From the NCBI GenBank assembly GCA_003131945.1, contig PKWD01000414.1:8136-15026 (forward strand): a stretch of DNA of 6,891 bases. The letters are read 5' to 3'. Positions within the stretch are counted from its first letter, which is position 1, and each line of letters opens with the position of its first letter. Origin of the DNA: Acidimicrobiaceae bacterium (GTDB lineage: Bacteria; Actinomycetota; Acidimicrobiia; Acidimicrobiales; UBA8190). The notes beneath the pieces were generated by a model. It saw only the letters and a program-made list of their open reading frames with translations, ran no database searches and was not told the DNA's origin. This document shows, piece after piece, positions 1 to 5,614 of the stretch. The translations under genes and the position numbers were made by a program.

Positions 1-892
1 AGCTCGTCGGGCTCTTCTGCCAGTTGCAGAGCGCATCCTCAAGGACGGGGAATGAGATCCCGACCGCGGCTCCGAATCTTGTCGTCGTTGCTTCCAGATC
101 GCGCGGGTGAGCCGCGCCGAACAATAGTCGGGCGCCCTTGAGCGGACCTGACGACGAGGGCAGGTATGGACGACCCGGCAGTGAGTTAATCAGTCCTAGC
201 CGACCTGCTGTCGTGAGATAATCGAACCGCCCGAGGCGCCCAAACCGATATACCGCCCCCATAGATTCGTACAGTAAATCAAAAGCGATGGCCCTGTCGT
301 CAGAGGCATCAGCCGTGATGGCTTCGAACGCGGTCACAGGGCTGCGCGTGGGGCCGATCCAGTCCACATAGCTTTGAACGACCCTTCCGGTACCGTCGTC
401 TCCGAGGCTCTCCCGCTTGCGGTGGTTTCCAAAGCCATGCCGTCCAGTTCCTTCGACTTGGTTTCGGTTGGCGGACAGCCACGCACGGAATTCGGTAGGA
501 TCGGTGGAGACGGCCGGCCAGTCCCAACGGCCGTCGCCAAGTTTGCCATACACTGCCCCCGTATATCGCCATCCGGCAACACGATGCCGACCGAAATGTA
601 CAGCGAGAAAGACGAGCCACAACCCTTCATCGGTATTTCCGGCCTGGGCGTGTCGAGCTGCAGTGACGAGCGGATTGAAAGCACTGTCGATCTCGTCTCG
701 GCCAGGTCGGGCACGAGCACGGGCGGCGAGAAGCTCCACGTAGCGCCGCCGACGATCAGACTCCACTAGCTGTCGGACGAAAGAGTCCCTCGCCGCGGGA
801 TCTCGGAGCCCTGGGAGCGCCCCGTGGGCGTTTTCCCATTCCGCAATCTGATTGGCGACATGGAGAGTGAACGCCTGATCAGCCTCGTTCAC
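1..892 (-). CDS. Partial aGPT-Pplase-like (amino-acid:DNA transferase family) protein, third gene of operon
   Basis: The reading frame opens with GTG at 892-890, which overlaps the TGA of the upstream gene by 4 bases (GTGA). It stays open for 297 codons to the left edge, so the C terminus is missing. The start codon choice follows from this overlap. Visible blocks are GRHRVAGWRY (about 101-110), GFGNHRKRESLG (153-164), YRFGRLGRFDYLTTAGRLGL (215-234), GPLKGARLLFG (249-259) and VLEDALCNWQK (283-293). From memory these resemble bacterial members of the alpha-glutamyl/putrescinyl-thymine pyrophosphorylase superfamily, a DNA-glycosylase-related fold. In phages, relatives replace the pyrophosphate on activated 5-hydroxymethylpyrimidine in DNA with an amine. 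That placement is recall, not a search. The gene follows a TS-like and a UDG-like gene, which fits a base-modification role. No activating kinase is visible in the window. The open frame is certain; the family assignment is moderate; the substrate is unknown. Confidence 0.7.
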   Translation of the reverse strand, partial: MNEADQAFTLHVANQIAEWENAHGALPGLRDPAARDSFVRQLVESDRRRRYVELLAARARARPGRDEIDSAFNPLVTAARHAQAGNTDEGLWLVFLAVHFGRHRVAGWRYTGAVYGKLGDGRWDWPAVSTDPTEFRAWLSANRNQVEGTGRHGFGNHRKRESLGDDGTGRVVQSYVDWIGPTRSPVTAFEAITADASDDRAIAFDLLYESMGAVYRFGRLGRFDYLTTAGRLGLINSLPGRPYLPSSSGPLKGARLLFGAAHPRDLEATTTRFGAAVGISFPVLEDALCNWQKSPTS

Positions 893-1677
893 TGGATGTT
901 CGGCTTCAGCTCGGCGAGCCATTCTCCAATGGCGTCGATCGCTTCGCCCGTTACCCCAAAACTTGATTGAAGATTGTGGTTGAATCCTGCAATCAGGAGT
1001 TGTCGGTCGAGGGGTACTCCGGCGAGCGTGGAGACCGTCCCCACATAACCGAAGCCCTTAACATGACCGCTGACACGGCGTAGGTCCCATCTGGGCATTT
1101 TCACGGGATTAAGCCCGACATCGAAGGTGTCTTGAAACGCATCGACGACTGAGCGGCCGTTCAGGATCAAGAGTCGGATGGAAGTCGACCTCACGAGCAG
1201 ACTGAATGGTTCATCGTTGACATCCAGGAGTCGGATTCGATCGCCCGACGGAAGTCCACCCCACTTATGATGAGTGGCGAAAGGGACTAGGTCGACATGA
1301 CACGCCGACGGCGATAACCCATAGAATGTATGACCCGACGGTTCAAGGATCCGTTCGAGAACGCCGAACCACCGATCGTAGGGACGCTTCCGAAAATAGC
1401 TGTCACATGCCGCGATGACGGTACGTAGGTGTCGTGAGTCCGCGTCCGCCCATCGGCTCAACCCGAGTGACCTCAAAGTTGGCAATCTGCGCTCTTCACC
1501 GGCAAGTTCACCACCCCCCACGTCCGTAAACTCCCGGTTGCTGGGGTTGATGCCGACCGTTGCAACGGTCGCCAAACGGGCGTCACCGAAGTACGGCACC
1601 GGGCATGCCCACTGGATTACCCCAGGCGGCGGTCGCCGGTCGAGTCGATCAATATGGTCGGCAAAAACGGGAATCAT
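889..1677 (-). CDS. MUG/UDG-superfamily-like protein, second gene of operon
   Basis: This is a 262-residue protein. It starts with ATG only 3 bases after the stop of the TS-like gene, with a GAGGA ribosome site (1685-1689) lying inside that gene, so translation is probably coupled. Residues 41-50 read VGINPSNREF, like the GINPG/GINPS active-site strand of the mismatch-specific uracil-DNA glycosylase (MUG) and SMUG branches, where the Asn (here N44) supports catalysis. Residues 126-139 (CHVDLVPFATHHKW) and the strand RLLILNGRSVVDAF (168-181) also fit the alpha/beta UDG fold. The usual second motif, NPS or HPS, is replaced by a FNHNLQSSFG block (232-241) before the last helix. The family suggests binding or excision of a base from DNA. 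Fused to this operon it might instead act on a modified pyrimidine or remove misincorporated products. No signal peptide or membrane segment is seen. An unrelated Rossmann-like enzyme remains possible. Confidence 0.75.
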   Translation of the reverse strand: MIPVFADHIDRLDRRPPPGVIQWACPVPYFGDARLATVATVGINPSNREFTDVGGGELAGEERRLPTLRSLGLSRWADADSRHLRTVIAACDSYFRKRPYDRWFGVLERILEPSGHTFYGLSPSACHVDLVPFATHHKWGGLPSGDRIRLLDVNDEPFSLLVRSTSIRLLILNGRSVVDAFQDTFDVGLNPVKMPRWDLRRVSGHVKGFGYVGTVSTLAGVPLDRQLLIAGFNHNLQSSFGVTGEAIDAIGEWLAELKPNIQ

Positions 1678-1680
1678 CGG

Positions 1681-2628
1681 TCAGTCCTCGAGAATGTCGA
1701 ATCGATCGTTGAGGAATACGTCGTACACTCGACTGTGCATTTCTCGTCGAAGAGTGGCGATCGTCTCTGGGTCAGCATTACGGCGGGCGAGGGCATGAAC
1801 GGCCAGGAGACGGGTGAGGTCCGCCCAATATGGGTCATCGAACGTGGAAACGTCGACCGGCACACCGGCCCGAATCTCGGCCTCTAGCTTGACGAGCCTG
1901 GCCAACGCGGGTCTCGGGTCGCCGGGTGGCATTGCGGGCATAGCCGTCACCGAACTCCAACCCTCGTCGAGAAATTCTGCCGCCTTCTCACGGTCCCTGT
2001 CGTACAGATGGAGGCTGCCAATCATATGGACGTAGGTACCTAGTTCCGCTCCGACACTCCGAGCCGCGATCTCCTGCAACATCGTGAATGCGAACACGTC
2101 GTGCGGCAGTCCGAGATAGGCATCGTTTGATCGCATGAAAACGACCATATCCACCGTTCCCTCGCGTTTGAGAAACTGGAGCGTGCAGGTGCACGGTACA
2201 TGTCGATACCCGGACTGATCTCCAGGCTCCAGTAATTGGATCACTGCTTGCCGGGAATCGGTTCGATCAGCCAGGGCCTGAATAAGCGACTCGAGTCGCT
2301 GACCCTCGCCAAAGAGTCTCGTGCCGTAGGCGGCGTGCACCGTTCCGTCTGGTTCCGCCTCGTCGGTGTACCGACGGATGTAGTGGGCGACGTGTTCGAC
2401 GTCGGCCGATCCTGACAAGTACCACACGAATTCGCCGAGGCAGCTGAAGACCTTCCCCCGCCCCCTCGATCGACTCAAGCGCGCCATCGGATTGGTCAAT
2501 TCGAGCCGGACACCCCGCAATTCGAGCGCCGGGCCACGTCTTGGTGCAATCGGTTCGCCCGACTCGATGAGCATGCCGAGAGAAACACGCATTAGATCGT
2601 CAACGGTGTGCTCAGTTATGCATGTCAC
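1681..2628 (-). CDS. Thymidylate-synthase-fold enzyme with Asp at the base-reading site; candidate (d)CMP hydroxymethylase
   Basis: I choose the GTG start at 2628 (315 residues) because AGGA (2640-2637) sits 8 bases upstream. A TTG at 2673 would add 15 residues with no ribosome site. Residue numbers here count from that TTG. Aligned by eye to E. coli ThyA, the catalytic Cys is C161 (HVPC, ThyA C146). Other matches are E81 (ThyA E58), Y116 (Y94), R181 and D184 in the RSND block (R166, D169), and H222/Y224 in HLY (H207, Y209). Key changes are D192 in LGLPHD where ThyA has N177, SRQ for the phosphate-binding SRR, and S220 for D205. Asp at the N177 position is known from T4 dCMP hydroxymethylase and favours a cytosine ring. 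The ThyA C-terminal folate-capping tail is absent and replaced by about 90 helical-looking residues. The likely reaction is transfer of a folate one-carbon unit to C5 of CMP or dCMP; dUMP is the alternative. It is the first gene of the coupled operon. Confidence 0.88.
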   Translation of the reverse strand: MTCITEHTVDDLMRVSLGMLIESGEPIAPRRGPALELRGVRLELTNPMARLSRSRGRGKVFSCLGEFVWYLSGSADVEHVAHYIRRYTDEAEPDGTVHAAYGTRLFGEGQRLESLIQALADRTDSRQAVIQLLEPGDQSGYRHVPCTCTLQFLKREGTVDMVVFMRSNDAYLGLPHDVFAFTMLQEIAARSVGAELGTYVHMIGSLHLYDRDREKAAEFLDEGWSSVTAMPAMPPGDPRPALARLVKLEAEIRAGVPVDVSTFDDPYWADLTRLLAVHALARRNADPETIATLRREMHSRVYDVFLNDRFDILED

Positions 2629-2747
2629 GATGACGATCCTATTTGGCCGCCGGCACTGTACGACGGACCCCAAAGACTTCTTACGTAACCTAGATCTGCC
2701 TCGGCGACACCGTCGCTCGAGCTAAGGGCGATCTTCGTCACGAGTGA
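2629..2747. other. 5' region of the operon, no gene seen
   Basis: This short stretch lies between the TS-like start and the plus-strand ORF. It should hold the operon promoter. I find no convincing -35/-10 pair. A perfect 8-base palindrome, TTACGTAA, occurs at 2681-2688, about 53 bases upstream of the GTG. It could be part of an operator, but the site is short and its function is unproven. Confidence 0.4.
2637..2640 (-). promoter_or_regulatory. Ribosome binding site deciding the TS-like start
   Basis: AGGA on the minus strand lies 8 bases before the GTG at 2628. It supports that start over the TTG at 2673, which has no purine-rich site ahead of it. The next in-frame ATG would be 12 codons further in, inside the first conserved helix. 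Confidence 0.5.
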
Positions 2748-2903
2748 GTGTCCGACGACGGGTGGGTGCATTTGGAATTGTCGAAGCCCAATGTGGTGGC
2801 GTCGAGGATCGCTATGATGACGGTGAACAACGAGCCTGAAGGGGACATGGCCATCATCCGAGAGAGCCAACGGTTCCGCGACGTGGAGCGCAAGATCGGG
2901 TAA
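2748..2903 (+). CDS. Short plus-strand ORF of 51 codons, possible gene remnant
   Basis: The frame runs from GTG at 2748 to TAA at 2901-2903. An in-frame TGA directly precedes the GTG, and no clear ribosome site is present. About four fifths of its codons end in G or C, as in real genes here. The C-terminal half (EPEGDMAIIRES, then FRDVERKIG) looks like ordinary soluble protein sequence. It ends exactly where the convergent hypothetical gene ends, at 2904. I do not recognise the family. It could be the tail of a gene whose front was lost, or a chance high-GC frame. Confidence 0.35.
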   Translation: MSDDGWVHLELSKPNVVASRIAMMTVNNEPEGDMAIIRESQRFRDVERKIG

Positions 2904-3290
2904 TCAGCCTGATCCACGGTCAAGCTTGTCATCGCCAGGCAGCTGTAGGTCGCCGATGCGCCAGTGTTGAGGATCCAGAACCAATCTCTCCCGGCGCTTA
3001 GCTTCGAAGTCTGCCTGAGGAGAATCGCCGAATACGTCATAAATATCACGCTTGAAGGCCGCTACGCTTTCCCATGCTCCGACGTTGAAGTATGACCAGT
3101 ACTCGTTAGTTGACGGTATGCCAAGGAGGTCGCATGGGAATCCTGTTTCTTCGGCGTTCACTGGACGAGACAGGAATTCCCCGACGAGGGCATTTCTCGG
3201 TGGCTCGAAATCCTTCGTCCACTTAGCAAGGAAAGCCCGCCTGTGTTCTTCATTCGGACGAATCATCCAGTGGATGATTACGAATATCAT
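2904..3290 (-). CDS. Hypothetical protein, possibly dimeric alpha/beta-barrel (ABM-like)
   Basis: This is a 128-residue protein with an ATG start at 3290. No good ribosome site is visible upstream, so translation may be leaderless or start elsewhere. The order of elements suggests a ferredoxin-like dimeric alpha/beta barrel of the antibiotic-biosynthesis-monooxygenase type. There is a first hydrophobic strand (FVIIHWMIRP, 3-12), a helix rich in charged and aromatic residues (13-28), a strand GEFLSRPV (37-44), a strand WSYFNVGAW (65-73) followed by helix ESVAAFKRDI, and a last strand ERLVLDPQHWRIG (101-113). No signal peptide, membrane segment or metal-binding cluster is seen. It lies upstream of, and on the same strand as, the base-modification operon, but 276 bases away from it, so it is probably a separate unit. 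The fold is a guess from pattern; the function is unknown. Confidence 0.7.
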   Translation of the reverse strand: MIFVIIHWMIRPNEEHRRAFLAKWTKDFEPPRNALVGEFLSRPVNAEETGFPCDLLGIPSTNEYWSYFNVGAWESVAAFKRDIYDVFGDSPQADFEAKRRERLVLDPQHWRIGDLQLPGDDKLDRGSG

Positions 3291-3601
3291 AGGGTCATAA
3301 GTTTATCGGTGTCTGGTAATATCGGCCACACACCTCTCGCGGTTCGCTGGTCGGGATGTCTGTATTCTGACGCTAAGTATGGTGAGAGATATCAGCGGGT
3401 GACACGTGAAGTCCTGAAGGGTTCAAGAACGCGGCAAGGTGAGTCCTGTAGAGCTTCGTAGGAGGGACGGCTGGCGGTGAGGGTCAAGGGCTGACAACCG
3501 GAAAGCGCCTGGTCATCCCTGCCCGGTCATCAGTCGAGCACTGAGCGCTCGGCTCAAGACGCGGGGCGTTGCTATCAAGATTGCCCGCCCGCGCTTTGGG
3601 G
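3291..3601. other. Gap of about 310 bases with no convincing gene
   Basis: The frames here are short and lack ribosome sites or familiar protein sequence. The interval probably contains the promoter of the hypothetical gene to the left and the 3' flank and end of the truncated transposase to the right. A weak inverted repeat, CGAGC/GCTCG, lies at about 3535-3551. It has no T-run and I do not call it a terminator. Confidence 0.5.
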
Positions 3602-4186
3602 TCAGGCCGCGCGATCGTACTCGTGAACGATGCCGCCGAGGACGTCACGGCGAATGATCGCGCCGCGGTCGGGAGCGATGACCGGGTGGTGGAAGGGCTC
3701 GGCGAGATCAAGGCCACGGTGTGGTCTCGCCTGGTTGTAATGACGGACGTACTGGTCGAGTACCGATCGGAGATGTCGTCGTGAGACGACGAGGAGATGG
3801 TCGAGGCATTCTTGGCGGATGGTGCGTACAAATCGCTCCGCGTAGGCATTCGCACGAGGCGAACGCATCGGGGTGCGGATGGTCTCGATACCGATCGAGG
3901 AGAACACGGCGTCAAAGCCGGCGGTGAACTTGGTGTCCCGGTCGCGGATAAGGAACCGGAAGCGCTTGCCCGTGCCATCGAGGTCAGCGGCGAAGTTGCG
4001 TGCGACCTGGGTCACCCATGGGCCGTTTGGGTTGGAGGTGACCCCGAGGACGTGGACGATGCGTCGTTCCAGTTCGATGACGAACAGCATGTAGCATCGG
4101 CGGAGCAACACAGTATCGACATTGCGTAATCCGGCGATTCCGTACACCCAGTCCGGAGTTTTCGGACATGTGGTCGGAGGCCGCAT
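3602..4186 (-). pseudogene. Truncated rve (integrase-core) DDE transposase
   Basis: The open frame encodes 194 residues, covering only the integrase core and C terminus of a transposase type common in Actinobacteria (IS3/IS481-like). The second acidic residue is in LIRDRDTKF (D82), and the third is E117 in RANAYAERFV. The HYNQARPHRGL block (149-159) and the LGGIVHEYDRAA tail (183-194) follow as expected. Full-length relatives have roughly a hundred or more residues ahead, and an Asp in a CDFF-like motif just before VDTVLLRR. Here that position is replaced by unrelated sequence (GIAGLRN), so the first catalytic Asp appears lost and the first 20 or so residues probably come from the neighbouring DNA. 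It is probably inactive. The breakpoint lies near 4120-4140, next to the 3' end of the IS21 remnant. Confidence 0.75.
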
Positions 4187-4253
4187 AGCGGCCGACGTTG
4201 GGGTTTCGGTTATCCCCTGACGATCACCTCCTCCACGTCAGATCGAAAGTCTG
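4187..4253. other. 3' flank of istB, probable IS21 end region
   Basis: These bases lie between the istB stop and the truncated transposase. The IS21 terminal repeat should be here or just beyond, within the first bases of the transposase remnant. Its partner end is not in the window, so I cannot place the boundary. Confidence 0.3.
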
Positions 4254-5009
4254 TCACTTGGCGGCCTTGGACTTGTCCAGTGGGTCCGAGGGCCGGCGCA
4301 TCGACTCTCCCGAGAGCTCGATCCGGTGGGCGTTCTGCAGGACGCGGTCGAGCACGGCATCGGCGATGGTGGCGTCGCCCAGAGCCTCGTGCCACATCGA
4401 CACCGGCAACTGGGACGTGATGATGGTGGACCGGAGGTGAGCCCGATCTTCGATGACCTCGAGCAGGTCGGCGGCCTGATCGGGATTGAGCGGACGCAGC
4501 AGGAAGTCGTCGACCACAAGGATCCCCACCCGGGCCCAACTGGCCATGAGCCGGGCCAGCCGGCCGTCGGCCCGGGCGATGCTGAGGTCGTCGAACATGC
4601 GGGGAGCGCGCAAGTAGAGGGCGGTGTGCCCGTGACGGATGGCGGAGTGGGCGAGCGCACAAGCCAGATAGGTTTTGCCCACCCCGGTGGGGCCCACGAT
4701 GACCACGGCGTGGTTGGCAGTGACCCAGTGGCCCTCGGCCAACGAGATCACCTGGGACTTGTCCAGTCCCCGCCGGCGCCGGAAGTCGATGTCCTCGACG
4801 GTGGCCGCCGCTCGCAGCTTGGCCGACTTGAGATAGCGCTGCAGTCGTCGGTTCTCCCGTTCCGCCACCTCCCGGTCGACGAGGAGCCCCAGGCGCTCCT
4901 CGAAGCCGAGCCCGTGGTAGTCGGGCTGTTCGCGTTGTTCGATCAGGCCCTGGGCCATGACGTCGAGCTTCAAGGTCCGAAGTCCCTCGACAGTGGGGTT
5001 CTGCAGCAT
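4254..5009 (-). CDS. istB: IS21-family helper ATPase IstB
   Basis: This is a 251-residue AAA+ ATPase related to DnaA/DnaC. It forms the regulator oligomer on target DNA that stimulates the IstA transposase. The ATG at 5009 is chosen because AAGGAG (5021-5016) lies 6 bases upstream and the protein then begins MLQNPTVEGLRTLKL, a typical IstB start. The frame itself reaches further upstream, but that extension overlaps the istA tail. The Walker A motif is GPTGVGKT (106-113) and Walker B is ILVVDDF (163-169). The sensor strand is TIITSQLPV (195-203), and the C terminus carries DAVLDRVLQNAHRIEL (217-232). The length is normal for the family and no damage is seen, so it is probably a functional protein left in a disabled element. 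Confidence 0.95.
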   Translation of the reverse strand: MLQNPTVEGLRTLKLDVMAQGLIEQREQPDYHGLGFEERLGLLVDREVAERENRRLQRYLKSAKLRAAATVEDIDFRRRRGLDKSQVISLAEGHWVTANHAVVIVGPTGVGKTYLACALAHSAIRHGHTALYLRAPRMFDDLSIARADGRLARLMASWARVGILVVDDFLLRPLNPDQAADLLEVIEDRAHLRSTIITSQLPVSMWHEALGDATIADAVLDRVLQNAHRIELSGESMRRPSDPLDKSKAAK

Positions 5010-5015
5010 GGCTGT

Positions 5016-5021
5016 CTCCTT
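5016..5021 (-). promoter_or_regulatory. Ribosome binding site of istB
   Basis: AAGGAG on the minus strand lies 6 bases ahead of the ATG at 5009. It sits within the 13 bases between the istA stop and istB. It fixes the start over the longer open frame that continues upstream. Confidence 0.75.
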
Positions 5022-5022
5022 T

Positions 5023-5584
5023 TCAGCGGTAGTAGTGGGCCCCGCGCACATTGCGGTGACGGGGATGGGGGCGAGAGGTCTGAACCTCGGGCAGAGGCTG
5101 GCGGTCAAGCGAGTGCTTCAGGATCGATTCCACCGAGCGATAGGAGAACGACCGCAGGGCCAGAGCCCGCTCACACGCCGCCTCGGTGCGGTCGGTGCCA
5201 TAGCGGTCGGCCAGGCGGATGATGCCGAGGGCCGAACGGAAGCCCTGCTCGGGATGGGGTCGGCTGGCCAGGATCTCTTCCACCAACGACGCGGCGTGAG
5301 GTCCCGTCTTTCGGGCCCCAGGCCACGATGCGCGACGGCGTCCACTGGGCGTGGCGGCGATGGGACTCGGGCATGTGGGCCGGGTCGGTGGTGTGCCCGA
5401 AGTGCACGAAGCTGCGCACATGGGAGGCCACCCTCTTGGACGAGTAGAAGATCTCGACGGTCACAGCGGCCAGACGGACGTCGACCTTCTGGCCCACCAG
5501 TTGGTAGGGAACGGAGTAGTAGTGATGGTCGGCGTCGACGTGGTAGTCGATGTTCACCGTCATGCGACTCCACACGGCGAACTG
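5023..5584 (-). pseudogene. istA: istA 3' fragment, truncated and frameshifted
   Basis: Only the C-terminal part of the IS21 transposase remains. The first frame runs inward from the IS3 junction (Q-F-A-V-W at 5584-5570), with VNIDYHVDADHHYYSVPYQL just inside, a typical IstA C-terminal beta-barrel segment. It continues to WTPSRIVAW near 5322. The family sequence then continues in another frame as ARKTGP, EEILASRPHPEQGF, YRSVESILKHSLDRQPLP and RNVRGAHYYR, stopping at 5023. The shift is explained by one extra base in the run of four C at 5316-5319 (plus strand), where the family reading would need three. The HTH and DDE catalytic domains are absent from the window. It cannot encode an active transposase. 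Confidence 0.88.
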
Positions 5585-5610
5585 TGGCCTTCCCCCCGTC
5601 GACTGGACAC
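5585..5610. repeat. Terminal inverted repeat, orfB-side end of the IS3 element
   Basis: It reads TGGCCTTCCCCCCGT and onward, and pairs with 6844-6869 at 20 of 26 positions by eye. The shared core is a TCCCCCCGT block. The element ends exactly where the istA fragment begins. Confidence 0.75.
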
Positions 5611-5614
5611 GTGG

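Larger units (their letters stand above)
4254..5584 (-). mobile_element. IS21-family remnant (3' part of istA plus istB)
   Basis: The istA-istB order, the 13-base gap between the genes and both protein families identify IS21. The upstream part of the element, including most of istA and one terminal repeat, is missing at the junction with the IS3 element at 5584/5585. The other end lies somewhere past 4254 and is not resolved. With istA broken, this copy cannot move by itself. Confidence 0.85.

Noticed and set aside
334..720. Minus-strand ATG frame of 128 codons
   Set aside because: It overlaps the real GTG-started gene in another frame on the same strand and shows low-complexity, shadow-type composition.
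374..769. Plus-strand open frame of 131 codons opposite the third operon gene
   Set aside because: It is antisense to the 297-codon GTG-started frame, which has coherent motifs and is coupled to the upstream gene. This one has no ribosome site or recognisable sequence.
1681..2628. Ordinary housekeeping ThyA
   Set aside because: The base-reading Asn is Asp, several substrate-contact residues are changed and the ThyA C-terminal tail is missing. The gene is coupled to UDG-like and aGPT-Pplase-like genes and not to a folate gene such as folA.
3291..3345. Promoter for the 128-residue hypothetical gene
   Set aside because: A TAAACT-like -10 can be found just before the ATG on the minus strand, but no -35 hexamer lies at a proper spacing. 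The match is too weak to call.
4754..4770. Inverted repeat GGGACT-TGTCC-AGTCCC as a hairpin or terminator
   Set aside because: It lies inside the istB coding region where the bases encode conserved protein sequence, and has no T-run. It is probably incidental.
4326..5222. Plus-strand open frame of 298 codons across istB
   Set aside because: It is antisense to istB with its Walker motifs, and has no protein-like motifs of its own.
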